Shown here in pieces: positions 11,360 to 23,345 of a DNA stretch of 64,000 nucleotides. A program made the translations under genes and the position numbers. Where the stretch lies: contig NC_080041.1 in assembly GCF_012489685.1 (NCBI RefSeq), positions 23,065,802 through 23,129,801 on the forward strand. Reading direction: 5' to 3'. The DNA is from Lotus japonicus (Eukaryota; Streptophyta; Magnoliopsida; Fabales; Fabaceae). How positions within the stretch are numbered: position 1 is the first letter of the stretch; the number at the start of each line of letters is the position of its first letter. Under the pieces are notes generated by a model, which saw only the letters and a list, made by a program, of their open reading frames with translations, did not search any database and had not been told where the DNA came from.

Positions 11360-12363
11360 TACTCCCTCCGTTCACATTTATAAGAATCAAATGGGAGGTG
11401 CACCTTTGTTATTTTTATAAGAACCAACTTGAAGTTTGTAGTGCATAAATTAATTTTGTACAAGAATGCCCTTATTAAATGAATTTTCTCTCTCTTTCCA
11501 CTTTCTATAGTATTAATGATGCATAAAGATTATGAATAATGAGTGGATGGTAGCTTTGGAAAACTTATATAAATTGATAACAAATTTAATGCAATTACCT
11601 AAATTTACTAAATTTCTTAAGAGGTGTGAAATTGTTGTTTGGTTCTTATATTAAGACTATGTTTGGCATGTTTAGCTGATAAGCTAGCTGAAAGGTGAAA
11701 AGCTAGCTGAAAGCTTATAAGCTAGCTGAAAGCTGAAAGCTGATAAGCTAGCTGAAAGCTGATAGCTGAAAGCTGAAAAACTACGTGATTGAAACAAAAG
11801 TGTTTGGTAGAACTAGCTGTTAAACAAGCTGAAATTGTAAAATGACATAAAAGGACATACTTGTATAATTATTTTTATATTTAACATTACTTTATTTTCA
11901 CATTAATACCAATATGATATTAATATTAAAATTATTATCACTTTAAATATTTTTATTAGCTACAGTTATATATCATCTTAAAAATATAATATTTATTTTT
12001 ATTAATATAATATTTATAATACTTGTGGTGCGTAGCGGTGTGGCGGGAATGGTGGCGGAAACTGCATACGTAAGTGTGAGGGGAAAATAAGTTTAGTGTT
12101 TTTATAAATATATAAGGGTAATGGTAAAATTTTAATAAAATAATAAGGATAAAAATGAGAATAAATTTAATAAGCTATAAGCTTTAAGCTATAAGCTACC
12201 TGAGATAGCTTATAGCTTAAAGCTTTAAACTACTAAAATAAGCTCATTCACCAAACACTTTTGAAGAGCTTTTAAGCTAGTCAAATAAGCTTTAAGCTAG
12301 TCAAATAAGCTATAAGCTAGCTGAAATGACATGCCAAACATAGCCTAAGAAACGGAGGGAGTA
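11360..12363. mobile_element. Stowaway-like MITE (host of a second inserted element)
   Basis: Ends are TACTCCCTCCGTT (11360-11372) and its exact inverse AACGGAGGGAGTA (12351-12363), the well-known CTCCCTCCGT termini of Stowaway-type Tc1/mariner MITEs with TA target duplication. The left arm is about 296 bp but only about 20 bp of right arm remains outside an inner element at about 11656-12344. The original MITE was therefore about 310 bp. It encodes no protein. Confidence 0.8.
11656..12344. mobile_element. Inverted-repeat MITE nested in the Stowaway-like MITE
   Basis: Bounded by CTATGTTTGGCATGT (11657-11671) and its inverse ACATGCCAAACATAG (12329-12343). The interior is full of short repeats of AAGCTAGCTGAAAGC and TTATAGCTTAAAGC type in both orientations, about 690 bp in all. 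No coding sequence. The target duplication is ambiguous (TTAAGA before, CTAAGA after), so the superfamily (hAT, Harbinger or other) is left open. Confidence 0.75.
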
Positions 12364-13372
12364 TTGTTTATCCACATGACACATGTCAAAAAGACCCGGG
12401 TACATCCAAGAATCTTGAAGCTGCGTTTTTAACATCAACCATATGATTGTAGCATGCTAAAAAAAAATCATTGATTTGAGTCAAAAGCCAACCCTAATGA
12501 GGTAAGAACAGACACTAAATCCAATTTAGCGTTGCCGTCAAAGCCAACGCTAAGGTGAATATTGCAGCTAACTCTTGAGGCCAATCGTAAATTTTGTAGC
12601 TTCAGTAAAGACGATGTTGATGCTAATATGATATGCTCTTTATCTGCTTAGGAGGTTGACATTTTTTTTTTTAGTGTCAGTAGTATAAATCGACTTTACT
12701 TTATCAATTTTAATGTCGACCTAATCAACAAGATTTGCTTGAGGTCTTAAGTAACTCGTGACAATTTAAACCCCATAATCTACTCGTATACCTATAAAAA
12801 TAACGATATCGAAGAGTTATATAATTATTGGAAAAAAATGATGATTAATTAATTATTAGAAAACGACAAGGGAAGAGGGAGAGCTATGCATTCAGCAGGG
12901 AGCTAGGATATAAAACTACTTGCAAGTCAATTGGTTTTTTTTTTTGAAAGTTTAAGACCAAGAGGCAACAAATTCAAAACTGGCAAGCAAGTCATAGTGT
13001 TCTTAATTAAGAATTAAGTTTCTTTTAGCAATTACCCCTTTCTTTGAACACTTGTACATGTAAAACTACCTTTTCAACAAAAGTTCTCACAATATTACAT
13101 GGGAAAATGTTACAAAGAGGAAGAGAATATGTAATAATGAAGGCTTAAATATGTGGAGTTTGTGTAAATATAGCCTTCCTCATTGCTTCCAGACTCAGAT
13201 TCACCTTCAACATGGCCTCCAGACTCGAAGCATTGAGGATGACACATCATTCAATTCTGATTAATTTTACGATAAATAAATTCCTATATTTTATACCTAC
13301 ACGTTTTCATGATTAAGTTTACGAAAGAAAAACTTTACCCTATGCCCTTGATGGGTGTTATGTCATAATTGA
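12364..13372. other. Intergenic, no gene recognised
   Basis: Nothing supported beyond AT-rich sequence and AGCGTTG/CAACGCTAAGG motifs near 12530-12560 that echo those around 6390. Confidence 0.5.
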
Positions 13373-13599
13373 TCACCAAACAGGGGCGTATATAGGATTT
13401 TCTTGTTGCGGGGCGAGATATCATTAATATCATCAATATCAATATCATCAATATATATTAGAAAAGAACAACTCCTATCAGGCTGATTTAGTGACGTGTT
13501 ATTCTCACGTTAATTCTTAGTGACGTGTCATTTCCACGTTAATTCTCATAAAAAAAATTCCACGTGTCATTCTCAGGTTAATTCTCATAAAAAAAATAC

Positions 13600-14200
13600 A
13601 TTTTTAAATTTTAGATTTGATTAGGATTTAGGTTTTTTATTTCTCGATTTTATCTTAATTTATTTTTGATTTATTTTTAGAGTATTAATTAATTTTTATG
13701 GTATTTTTATTGAATTTTCATAATTTTAATTAATTCATGATTTTATGAGTTTTTATTGTGATTTGCTAGATTTTGATAGTTTTTATCTATATTTATTTAG
13801 TACCTTTTTAAATTTTAGATTTGATTAGGATTTTTTAAAGGTAATTTTAAATTTGATTTTTTTTTCATAAAATATTAAAAATTTAAAAGATTTGCCCTAA
13901 TTATCTAAGATTTACCTAGATTAAATAAGAAAACTAAAAATTCAATAAAAATATCTTAAAAATTAATTGATAAAAACTACCAAATCACAATAAAAACTCA
14001 TAAAATCTTTAATTAAATAAAAATTCAAAAATGCAATAAAAATAACATAAAATATTCAAAAATTCAATAAAAATAACATAAAATTTAATTAATACTCTAA
14101 AAATAAACTTTTTCTTCACCTAAAATTTATTTCCATAACAAATCTTGAAACCGATTTTTTAAATTTAATTTTAAATCTGAGAAACATTTTCATAAAATAT
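13600..14200. repeat. Long imperfect AT-rich inverted repeat near H1 5' end
   Basis: The left arm (about 13600-13830: motifs GATTTGATTAGGATTT, AGAGTATTAATTAATTTTTATGG, GAGTTTTTATTGTGATTT) reappears inverted at about 13880-14180 (AATCACAATAAAAACTC, TTAATTAATACTCTAAAAAT). The same arrangement is present in H2 at about 36000-36640, so it is a conserved part of the family and not chance AT-richness. Confidence 0.6.
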
Positions 14201-14399
14201 TAAAATCTTAAAATATTTGCCTTTATTATCTAAGGTTGACCTAAATTACTCCTTACTAATACTGCATCAGCCATCTCCTCCCCTACATGTCTCTACTGTG
14301 AACCGGCTGACATGGAGGAAATATGATGAAGATTACTCGAGTATGCAACTTGCTTTATGTGGTGCTGATAATTGTGTAAGTGTTTGACATAAATTTTTA

Positions 14400-15830
14400 T
14401 GCTTCACTTCCTAAAGGTTATTTTTTGTTGCTGAATTTGATTGACTTAATTAGTGAGCACTATATTTGGTAGTGTTGATTCAATTCCTAAAAGCCAGGGC
14501 CTTTAATTTTCTCTTAATGTTTTCATTGTTCCCTATTTTGTGATTGTTTTGTTTAATTTCATATATGCTTTAGTATTTGTTGAGGTTTCTGTGATGCTTC
14601 CATATCACTTAAATAAACTAATGTTGTGATGCTTCCTCTTATGAAACCTTTATTCTGAATGTACTTAATCGGCCAATTGATAGCGAACTTACATGCTTTT
14701 ATCCTTCCCATTGCAAATTTATTTAATTGCATCATTGTCTTCCAGTTTTGGCTGCCAAAACTTCATCTACAATGTCAGCATCATGAAGGCAGAGAAACTC
14801 TTTCAGAAGAAGGGACGTCCAACAAATTTGACTCAGGATCCCAGTTAAGGAAATGAGATTTAGGTAAGATACTTATTCATATGATTGTTTTCAATTCCAG
14901 ATTTTGCTATTTTTCTTATTAATTAATAGCTTTTTTTTGTTGTCAATTGTAAATCGCTTTTAGACATAGCTATAGTCTCTTTTATTTTGCTTTACTATCT
15001 TAATACTGGAAGCTTTTTTTCGATTAGTACATGGGTTAAAATTCTAAATTTGCTTAACTAAAGGTCTAATTCTATTTGATTTTCAGGCAGTTTCCTATTT
15101 GGCTCAAGAATGTTTGGGGTTATGGTCCGGGAACTGCATCCTTATACCTGTCACATCCATGGGTATTAGTTGTACTCATAACCACATCTTTATGTGGAAT
15201 GAGGTTAGTATATAAGATTTGAAGCAGAATGAACAGTTCTGGGTTCATATAATGAGGATATGGACTTTGTTGAGCTCTATGGACATCACTTCTCATCTCA
15301 ATCTTAGGTAAGGGAAGAAGTTTATTATAATCTTCACTCATTCTGATTGCTTGGTATAAAAAGATTATTAACTCTTATTCGGGTTTTATGGACTGGCATG
15401 TCTGTTGCTGACCTTTTTTCGGTAATTCAATTGTTTTCCACTACCTAAACATTATTTCATTGTTCCTCTCAATCTGTTTAGTCCATCTCACATGTGTAAT
15501 GTAAGCTCTTGCTTGGTTTGCAATTTGGTTTGTATTTTTTTTCTATAACAGATGCATCATCTTGCACAATTTAAGATCATTCCCAATAATGTAGAGTAAA
15601 AGAAAGACATGGATGCTCCCAAATACCAAAGAAGCATGACGATGATTGATGATCTGTGATGGATTTGCAAGAAAAGAAGCCTGAGTTCCACACCAAGGAT
15701 AGTATAAAATGTGTTATTCTAAATACAGTTGGTGGCTACTATACAGCTCTAAGGGATCACACTTCTTGATAAATGGTGGCAAAAAAGAGCATGCAAAGAT
15801 CAATGTTTGTTGTAATGATGTTTCAAGGTG
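14400..15830. other. Internal H1 sequence, no gene recognised
   Basis: Short frames only (for example 14659-14856) with no recognisable domain. Could contain captured host gene fragments, but none could be named. Confidence 0.4.
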
Positions 15831-15838
15831 TTGCCACC

Positions 15839-16303
15839 CAGGGCCGGTCCCGACATTTTGGAGGCCCTGGACAAATAATAAAAATGGACCCCGAATAATT
15901 TTTTTAAAGAACATTATCTATTTATTTAGTGAATTAGGTAGAAGAACATAAACAAAACGTCATATCCACGATTTTTTTTCTCAATAATGTAAAAAGATAT
16001 ATTTATTTAGCAAAAGGTGGTGGGAAAAAAATTATTTAGTAAAGTGTTGTAATTTTTGGAGAAAAGGCCACGGGTGCGTGCTCCAATCAAAAAACCGTGG
16101 CAAAAAAATCTGAAAAGGCAGCGGTTCCCTCTTATTGTGGGTAGAACCCAGGTCTCATAAAAGACTACGGTTTTTAAGCTGTTGCCCAAGGATTTTAGGC
16201 AACAACTTAGAAATCGTAGCCTTTGGGAATTTTTTTTTGAGGCCCCTTCTTTTTGGAGGCCCTGGGCTGTAGGCCTGCTTGCACAGGCCCAGGGCCGGCC
16301 CTG
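15839..16303. mobile_element. hAT-type MITE with 8-bp target duplication
   Basis: A 465-bp element starting CAGGGCCGGTCC and ending GGGCCGGCCCTG. The flanks are an exact 8-bp repeat TTGCCACC (15831-15838 and 16304-16311). Near the two ends GAGGCCCTGG recurs. It encodes no transposase. It is inserted in H1. Confidence 0.88.
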
Positions 16304-16358
16304 TTGCCACCTATGTATAAGTAAATCCTTCTCCTATTTTGACATGTGTTACACTGAA

Positions 16359-16814
16359 ATTTTTAAAATCTTCTTTTTAACTTTAGAGATTTCTTTATGC
16401 ATATGTAACATGAGATATTGTTTTATATAAAAGGTATCATTATATTTTTTTAAACAATCATTATATTCTAAACTAATTGATTGATATTGTGTTAAATTAC
16501 AAATAAAATCAAATGAGATACCGACCGAATGCATTCATTTATAAATGGAGAGGAGAAATTTCTCCACCAAAAATTTGTTACCAAAACAAATCTATGTTGG
16601 CTAATTTAAAAATTTTAAATATGAGAAACTTTTTCATAAAATATTAAAATCTTCTTTTTAACTTTAGAGATTTCTTTATGTATATGTAACGTGAGATTTT
16701 GTTTTATATAAAAAGTATCATTATATTTTTTTAAACAATCATTATATTCTAAACTAATTGATTGATATTATTTTAAATTTCAAATAAAATCAAATGGGAT
16801 ACCAACCGAATGCA
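16359..16814 (+). repeat. Tandem repeat (about 291-bp period) split by H3
   Basis: The block starting AATCTTCTTTTTAACTTTAG at about 16359 recurs at about 16650 and continues to CCGAATGCA at 16814, where H3 begins. The rest of the second copy resumes at 35304 (TTCAGTTATAAATGGAG), matching copy one from 16534 (TTCATTTATAAATGGAG). Copy one is thus an internal empty site for the H3 insertion. Confidence 0.85.
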
Positions 16815-16999
16815 TCTATCTATGATCTATATAAAAGCAAAGTTTTGCAGCCTTGGGGGCAAAAAAGTCCTTCAGCAATTTATTCCAATATCTATGAGAG
16901 TTGGGTATGGATATTTTTGTAAAAAGGTCATTTTATTTCACTCAAGTTTGATCTCAGCCGTTCATTCATATCAGTTTCACTCCATCTTTCATTCAAGGA

Positions 17000-18630
17000 A
17001 TTTATTAAATTTGTGAAACGCTTTTCAGTTTCAACAAAATACAGACGCTTCCCCCTTTCACCTTACCTTCTTCCTTTTCTCCTTCTCTCAGCCGTTTCAC
17101 GAACTTGAAAAGGCAGACACATGGTTTCAAGTTCGTTTAAAACCTTCTCTCTGCTCTCTGCCTCTGATTTCCAGCATCTCCTCGACACCTTCCTCGCCCT
17201 TCCACCGCCGTTTGGAACACCTTCATCATCGGCTTCATCTGCGACCAGCCCACGTCTCTTTCCATGGTAACCCCTGTCGCAGGTACCTTGGCCACTGGGA
17301 TTGGGGCTTTGACGGGTGGTCAAGGAACTGGCTAGATGGCGGTTATGCAAACAAACGGAGACAAGGGATTTTTTGGAGGGTTCGAATCAGAATAGGGAAG
17401 GTGGTCTGCTCCGTTTGGGTATGTATTTCATCTCTGGTGGTCTCTAGGATTCAGAACTGATATCGTTCCCCTTTTTTTCTGATCTGATATCGTTTCCCTT
17501 CTTTTTTTTTCTTCCCTGATCCTGATGTAGAAGATGGCTGAGGTTTGGCACCGGACATTGTTCCTTAAATGGTGGCTGCTGGCTGGGTGCTCATACTCGA
17601 TTTGGGTTTTCCTGCAAATTTTCAGGTTTGTTTCTCTTTCTCACGACTGTGATTCGTTCTTCCTCCAAGCATCCATTCGTTCCCTTTGTTTTTTTTCCCA
17701 CTTCGTGATGGAGATGATTTTTGGCTAAGCAAGTTTGATTCAAATTGTTCACTGTGATTCCTGTTCTGCGGATTTGGTGCACCTACACTGGGATTATGGG
17801 GTTCTAGTTTGTGCATTGGTGTCGTTCTTCTACGTTGTTCTTGATTGTGGTATTGAATTTCCTTTCCCTCTCTCTCTCTCTCTGTTGTCCCTGAAAGGCC
17901 CAATTTTTTTTTGTCTCTGATGTTTGATTCCCTTAGTTTGTAGGCTACTGTTATCTGGCTGATAGTGGAATTAGGACTATCTAGGCCCAAATTTATGAAT
18001 CGCAGAAAATTTGATAACATGTCATTGATATTTTTGGAATCAATGACATGATTTAGCCAAATAAGTGTGACCAGTGTCTGTAAGCAAGGTAAAAGAGTAG
18101 GAAGAAAGAAATGATTTAGCCAAATAAGACCTGACTAGGTTATCAGCCCCAAGTACCAATTACCATGTATAGAAATAGAGATGAGGTGGCAGGAGTAGTG
18201 ATTACATTGGCTAAGTAGCATATGAAAGTGAATGTAGCATAGAAATAGAGATGAGAACAAGGAGTTTCGTCTGAAAATGCTGAGAAAAACTATAGGTCTG
18301 AAGGTGTTTTAACAGAAGCTGTGCAAATTATAAGAGAGCTTTAAGTAGAAGAGTCAAAGCAGAATGATTAATGTTGGCTGTGAAATAATTAAAGGATTTC
18401 TAATTAGAAAATAAAACCAATGTGATTTTAATCTTGCTCTGTTGCTGTCCTTCATTAGGAACCATGCTAAACTTAAAGAAAGGGTGGTGTAATGTAACCC
18501 ATGGTAGAAGTAAGGCTTAAACAACTCATGAAGACATATTTGAGAACAAATAAAAAAAATCAGAGAATGAACAAATAATTTAAGAAATCAGTGGGAGATG
18601 TCAAGTTTATGGGGGAGCATTCTCTTTTCT
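17000..18630. other. Helitron H3 5' interior, no gene assigned
   Basis: GC-richer at 17040-17420, with CT-rich stretches, a Ser/Pro-rich short frame from 17121 and possible splice signals, so it may be a captured host gene fragment. No protein family was recognised. The N-terminal RPA domains expected upstream of the RPA exons were not found here. Confidence 0.35.
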
Positions 18631-18639
18631 GTGGGGGGG

Positions 18640-19430
18640 GGGGGGGTCTTGGTGGTTAAAGGAAATGTGTTCTCTTTTTCATCTCTCTGTTCTCTTATCT
18701 AATAGTATCTTTTGAATTTTGGCTGCAGGTTCTAATATTATTTACCAGCAATTTCAGATGAGGGTAGAAGTTATAAAATAAAGTGAATAGGTGACTTGCC
18801 CACCAAAGATATTTGTGCTTATTGAGTGAATTCTATAATGCTCACTATTATTGATCAACTTTGTCCTCATAGAGAAGTTCCTGTTTGTAGATTACGGGGA
18901 TTCGGATTGGTGGTTCTTGGTGGGTAGGGGGGTCCTTGGTGGTTAAAGGATCTCTCTGCTCTCTTATCTAATAGTATCTTCTGAATTTTTGTTACAGGTT
19001 CTAATATTATATACCAACAATTTCAGATGAGACTAGAAGTTATAAAATAAAGTGAATAGGTGACTTGCCCACCAAAGGTATTCTTACAATTTGTGCTTAT
19101 TGAGTGAATTCTATATTCTTTATCTATAATGCTCACTATTATTGATCAGCTTTATCCTCAAAGAGAAGTTCCTGTTTGTAGATTAAGGGGACTCGGATTG
19201 GTGGTTCTTGGTGTGTAGGGGGTCTTGGTGGTTAAAGGATCTCTCTGCTATCTTATCTAATAGTATCTTCTGAATTTTTTTTGCAGGCTCTAATATTATT
19301 TACCTGCAATTTCAGATGAGCCTAGAAGTTATGAAATGAAGTGAATAGGTGACTTGCCCACCAAAGGTATTCTTACAATTTGTGCTTATTGAGTGGATTT
19401 TATATTCTTTATTTATAATGCTCACTATAA
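18640..19430 (+). repeat. Three tandem copies of a 270-290 bp unit
   Basis: Units carry GGTTCTAATATTAT at 18728 and 18997 and GGCTCTAATATTATT near 19286, each followed by the same CAATTTCAGATGAG, AGTGAATAGGTGACTTGCCC, CTCACTAT(T/A)ATTGAT and GATTCGGATTGGTGG-type motifs. Each unit starts after a splice-acceptor-like TT(G/A)CAG. A 14-base G run sits at about 18631-18646. They lie immediately upstream of the RPA exons, so they may be multiplied exon/intron sequence of that gene. Confidence 0.75.
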
Positions 19431-19844
19431 TTGATGCACCTCTTTTAGAAAAGAAACTGATTTGCAGGTACAACCCACTATAATGTATGCATATCTTTGA
19501 TAAATTTTTCGTTTCTTTGGGTGTATATATAAAGAATGAACTACTTGATAATAGTTGCTGCCTAGAAGTATGGAAAGAACAATCATTGAGTCCCTTCCAA
19601 ATCCAAGTTTTCTTTCAGTGTCAGTCATCTCACCAATGCATTTAAGGCTTTTGGAGGTGCATTTTCGTGTGAATGTTTTGAGCCTTAAAGTTTTCTTTCA
19701 GTGACGATGAGGCTCCAGTTTTGATAGTTCATCAGTGTATGGTCAAGACTTTTGGAGGTGCATTTTCGTGTGAATGTTTTAAATAAAATGGGTCATTAGA
19801 TTCATAATTTCCATTTAATTGTTTCTTAAATTTGAAATTGTTAG

Positions 19845-21454
19845 GGGTCGTTGGGATTTCAAACTACTATCATGGTACAAAATTGCTAATCAACTCTGAT
19901 GTCTATGATGCTATAGAATACAAGAAAAGGTTGGTGATTTTATATACCTGCATTAATTATTATAAATGATCCACAAAAGGTATTTGACAAGATCATGTTT
20001 GATTATATAATACAGGTTGCAAAGTACTGATGTGTCTATTTCACAAGGAATTACCCAGATGCCATCCCAGATTAAACTTTCATTTGAGGAAGAAATTCTT
20101 GAAGCACCAAGGATGACAATATCAGATATCAGTTATTGCACTGAGGTATTGTTCTTCTATTATAATTTGCGGTGAATTTAAACATAAAATATTAAAGAAC
20201 TACTTTTTAAAAATATCTTTCCGTTATATTTCAGCCTTGCACTGTATCTATACTTGCTAAAGTCATTGAGATCAATTATGATAATGGATGGATGTACAAC
20301 TCATGCTTTAAGTGCTTGAAGAAAGTAGAGGATGTTGGAAATAAATTTTATTGCTCCAAATGCTCTAAAATGGTGAAGTCTATCAAGAGGTTAAAAATTT
20401 ATGGCTCCCAAATTTATAGAGAGAGACGTAGTTTATGGGGTTAGATTACAAATTTAAAAACATTTTTATTGCTTTTAAACAGGTATAAGGTCAATGTTTA
20501 TGCCATTGATGACAGCGGTTCCGCATCTTTGGTATTATTTGACGGGTCTCTTTTGCCATTTATTGGAAAAAATGCTGAAGAATTACAAGCTGCTATAGAT
20601 GAGGTAAATTTCCGTCTTATTTACAAGCAAGGAAAAAATGAAACAAGTAATTTGTTATAAAGTCTTTTAATGTTATGTTGTATTATTTTAAATTATTTTA
20701 AAAAAAAAACTGCAATCGTGATATAGCTTTCCTTTGTGTGGACAACTTAGGCGGCTCATGGTCAGGGGTATCCAATTGAGCTGAATTCAATGATTGGTGA
20801 ATTTTTTATGCTGAATATTGATGTTACCCAAAAGAATATCGAGGACAATTGGCAAACTTATACAGTGAGGAAGTTGAGTCATGACCAAGCAATAATTTTC
20901 AAATACAGGCTTAAGCATAATATAGAGGTGACTAAAAATCCATTGCATAATATTTATCATGCGAATATATAATTTGTTCACATACTGTGCGTTATTGTTT
21001 TACTTTAGGATGTTCAAAACAAAAACTGTAATGCCACACAGTCAGCTCATGATGACCAGGTACGAACTATGTTATCTAAATTTATGGAGAAAATATCAGG
21101 ATATTTTTATTGGTGTTCAACTTTAAAATTCATGAGTGAGGACTAATTATTCCTATTTGAAGGGAACACCTTCACAACAACCATATGATCTATCAAAGGT
21201 ATGTAGAAATGACTCTTTAAATGCATATAATTCGTGTGACTATTTAATATTTACACAATGACTTTATAAAAAACCTTGCATAGGATTGTACGCCCAGAGT
21301 AAATGACCCTGGTGCTTCAACCGAAGTGCGTGGGAAGCGAGATTATGATGTCGCAGACTTGGCTTCGCAAGATGAAGGCGAAAGGCTGCAAGCATCTGCT
21401 GTGAAGAAAAAACTCAAGATGGCCACTGTTAAAGTGGAGCCAAATTCAAACTAA
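19845..21454 (+). CDS. Helitron RPA70-like single-strand DNA-binding protein, 5'-truncated
   Basis: Eight exons with consistent GT/AG junctions: 19845-19929, 20016-20145, 20235-20389, 20483-20603, 20751-20927, 21009-21059, 21163-21198 and 21284-21454. The protein starts in the end of the middle OB fold (VVGISNYYHGTKLLIN). It then contains the C-terminal RPA70 DNA-binding domain with a zinc ribbon (CFKC ... YCSKC) and ends in a basic tail. RPA70 homologues are frequent passengers of plant Helitrons and presumably protect single-stranded intermediates of rolling-circle transposition. The N-terminal OB folds and a start codon are not seen; triplicated repeats lie upstream, so the gene is probably broken there. 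All junctions were read by eye. Confidence 0.8.
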
Positions 21455-22893
21455 AACGCATTATGTGTGTTGCGAGTGGTTTTTTATGCTCTATGTTTTT
21501 TGTGGTTGCTTTTAGATATTGGATTTTCTGATTGGGTTCTGAGGATAGTTTCAAATTAATAAGTTGTTTGTTGGAATTTTGATTAAGTCTTTATGGTGAA
21601 CATTTTTTTTATGGGCTCATGATCGGTACACGATTATCCCCATGCAACTTATTTTTTTATATTCCATCTTTCTACTTTTTTGCTAAATGTCATTTTAAAA
21701 GGTCAACGAAATAACTTTTGAAAAAAAATCAATAAAACTAATAAATAATAAATTCATTATTCAAAAAAAATTGACAACATATAGATTACATTATGCATTT
21801 TTAAAAAACGTTGCTTGCAATTTATATTACATTCAACTTGGGATCTGAAATAACAAGGTCAACATTCATTAGTTTGGAAACTTTAGCACATTTTTAAAAA
21901 ATATCGGGATTTATAGTTTTTCTTTTAAATAAATAACAACTCTTGGGACTGATTATAAGAGTTTAAAATATTTGATTGGTTGACAAAGTCAACAGACATT
22001 ACATATGATAGTTTTTTAAGAGGAAACGTGGAGGAGTTTGGAAACTTTAGCACATTTTTTTAAAATATCGGGATTTATAGTTTTTAACAATAAAATAGAT
22101 AATGTGATATTGAAGATAGATGGTCTAGAGAGAAACTTCAGACATATCTTTAATAAAAATACAAAACCTGAGAGCAAACAGTCACAAATAATGGGACTAA
22201 GAAAAATAGAAAATTAAAGTAGTTCTTGGATGTCTATATTAATGCATAGATAGAATTGATTTAGTCCATCCACTCTTTCATCTCAATGGCTCCTCAAATT
22301 CACATGACAAACTAATTAATATAATTATAAAACATAACTCAATATTAAAAATATAATTAATGAAAGAAAGGTAGGATAGGGGAGTGATTTAAAATATTGG
22401 AGCAACGTTGCAGAGAAAAAGTATAGATTTTGGTGCAATTGGTATGGAAGTAATTTAAATGTTTGTACAGATGATAGGTTTTTTTGGTGAGTTAAAAGGT
22501 AGCTGAATTTTTAAAAGTCTCATTCAGGAAAAATTATTATGATATCTTGAATTTGAAAACCTGGGGTGTTATTGCCAAAAATCTCTGGATATTGAAGGAT
22601 CCGTTACAATTATCATTAAAAAAAATTCCTTTGGGTGTTTTTGAATTAAAAATTTTCCCTCATGATTTTGAATGACCGTTACATAATTAATTGGTGAATA
22701 AAAAATGCAACAGCCTAAACCTGGGCATTTTTTAAATTCTCAAATTGAATATAAACCATTTAATTTAAAATAGCATTGTTAGTAACTGATTGCCAAATTA
22801 AAGGGATGCCTATTAATTGCATTCAATCCTAATATTCCAAACGGAAACTTTAGATTGGTTCCCTCTTAATAGCTTTCACTTTAATGCTGATAA
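21455..22893. other. H3 interior between RPA gene and Tat insertion
   Basis: No gene. A direct repeat of about 49 bp (TTTGGAAACTTTAGCACATT ... GGGATTTATAG) occurs at about 21869-21920 and 22037-22086. The expected upstream parts of the helicase (Rep, Walker A and B) are absent, so they were deleted before or independently of the retrotransposon insertion. Confidence 0.55.
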
Positions 22894-22898
22894 AAATC

Positions 22899-23181
22899 TG
22901 GACTGGGCGAGCCCCTAGAGGGGCAACGCCTAGCATGTAGCCCGCCCCGGGGCAGGGCCCTAACCTTAAGATGGGCCTTGGCTTCGGAGGCCCAATTGGC
23001 CCAAGAGATAGTGCCCAAACTCTATAAATAGGGGGGAGTTACCAATTGTGGGGGACCTTGGCTCATTTTGATGAAATCATACATGAAATTCAGCATTCTC
23101 TCTCTCATTCTCATTCTCTCTCTAGCACAATTCTCCACTCTCTAGGTACTATACCTTTCTTCAATGTTCATTGCTAGAACA
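22899..23181 (+). repeat. Tat 5' LTR
   Basis: 283 bp, TGGACTGGGCGAG ... GCTAGAACA, with TATA-like TCTATAAATAGG (about 23020-23031) and a CT-rich leader. Identical to the 3' LTR apart from one base and one G-run step. Confidence 0.95.
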
Positions 23182-23201
23182 TTTGGCGCCGTCTGTGGGG
23201 A
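23182..23201 (+). promoter_or_regulatory. Tat primer binding site
   Basis: TTTGGCGCCGTCTGTGGGGA immediately after the LTR; TGGCGCCG-type sites pair with a tRNA 3' end and prime minus-strand DNA synthesis. Confidence 0.8.
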
Positions 23202-23345
23202 CTGTAAACTTTCTACTCCCATTCACGTGGATTGATTGTGCAGGAAGTTATCTCTGTTGGTGATTAGGCAATTCTCTGGTCTTTTGATTTTGATTCTGTA
23301 ACCGGTGTTCGTTTTCCGATCGAGTTTGCATCGTTCTTGGTTTGG

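Noticed and set aside
17063..17350. 95-codon minus-strand frame in H3 5' part
   Set aside because: Arg/Gly/Glu-rich shadow of a CT-rich stretch; no family similarity.
18631..18646. G-run as a functional quadruplex site
   Set aside because: A single homopolymer, most likely slippage; no four-tract arrangement nearby.
23337..23345. Earlier start for Tat gag-pol
   Set aside because: The codon at 23337 is TTG; the first in-frame ATG is at 23346.
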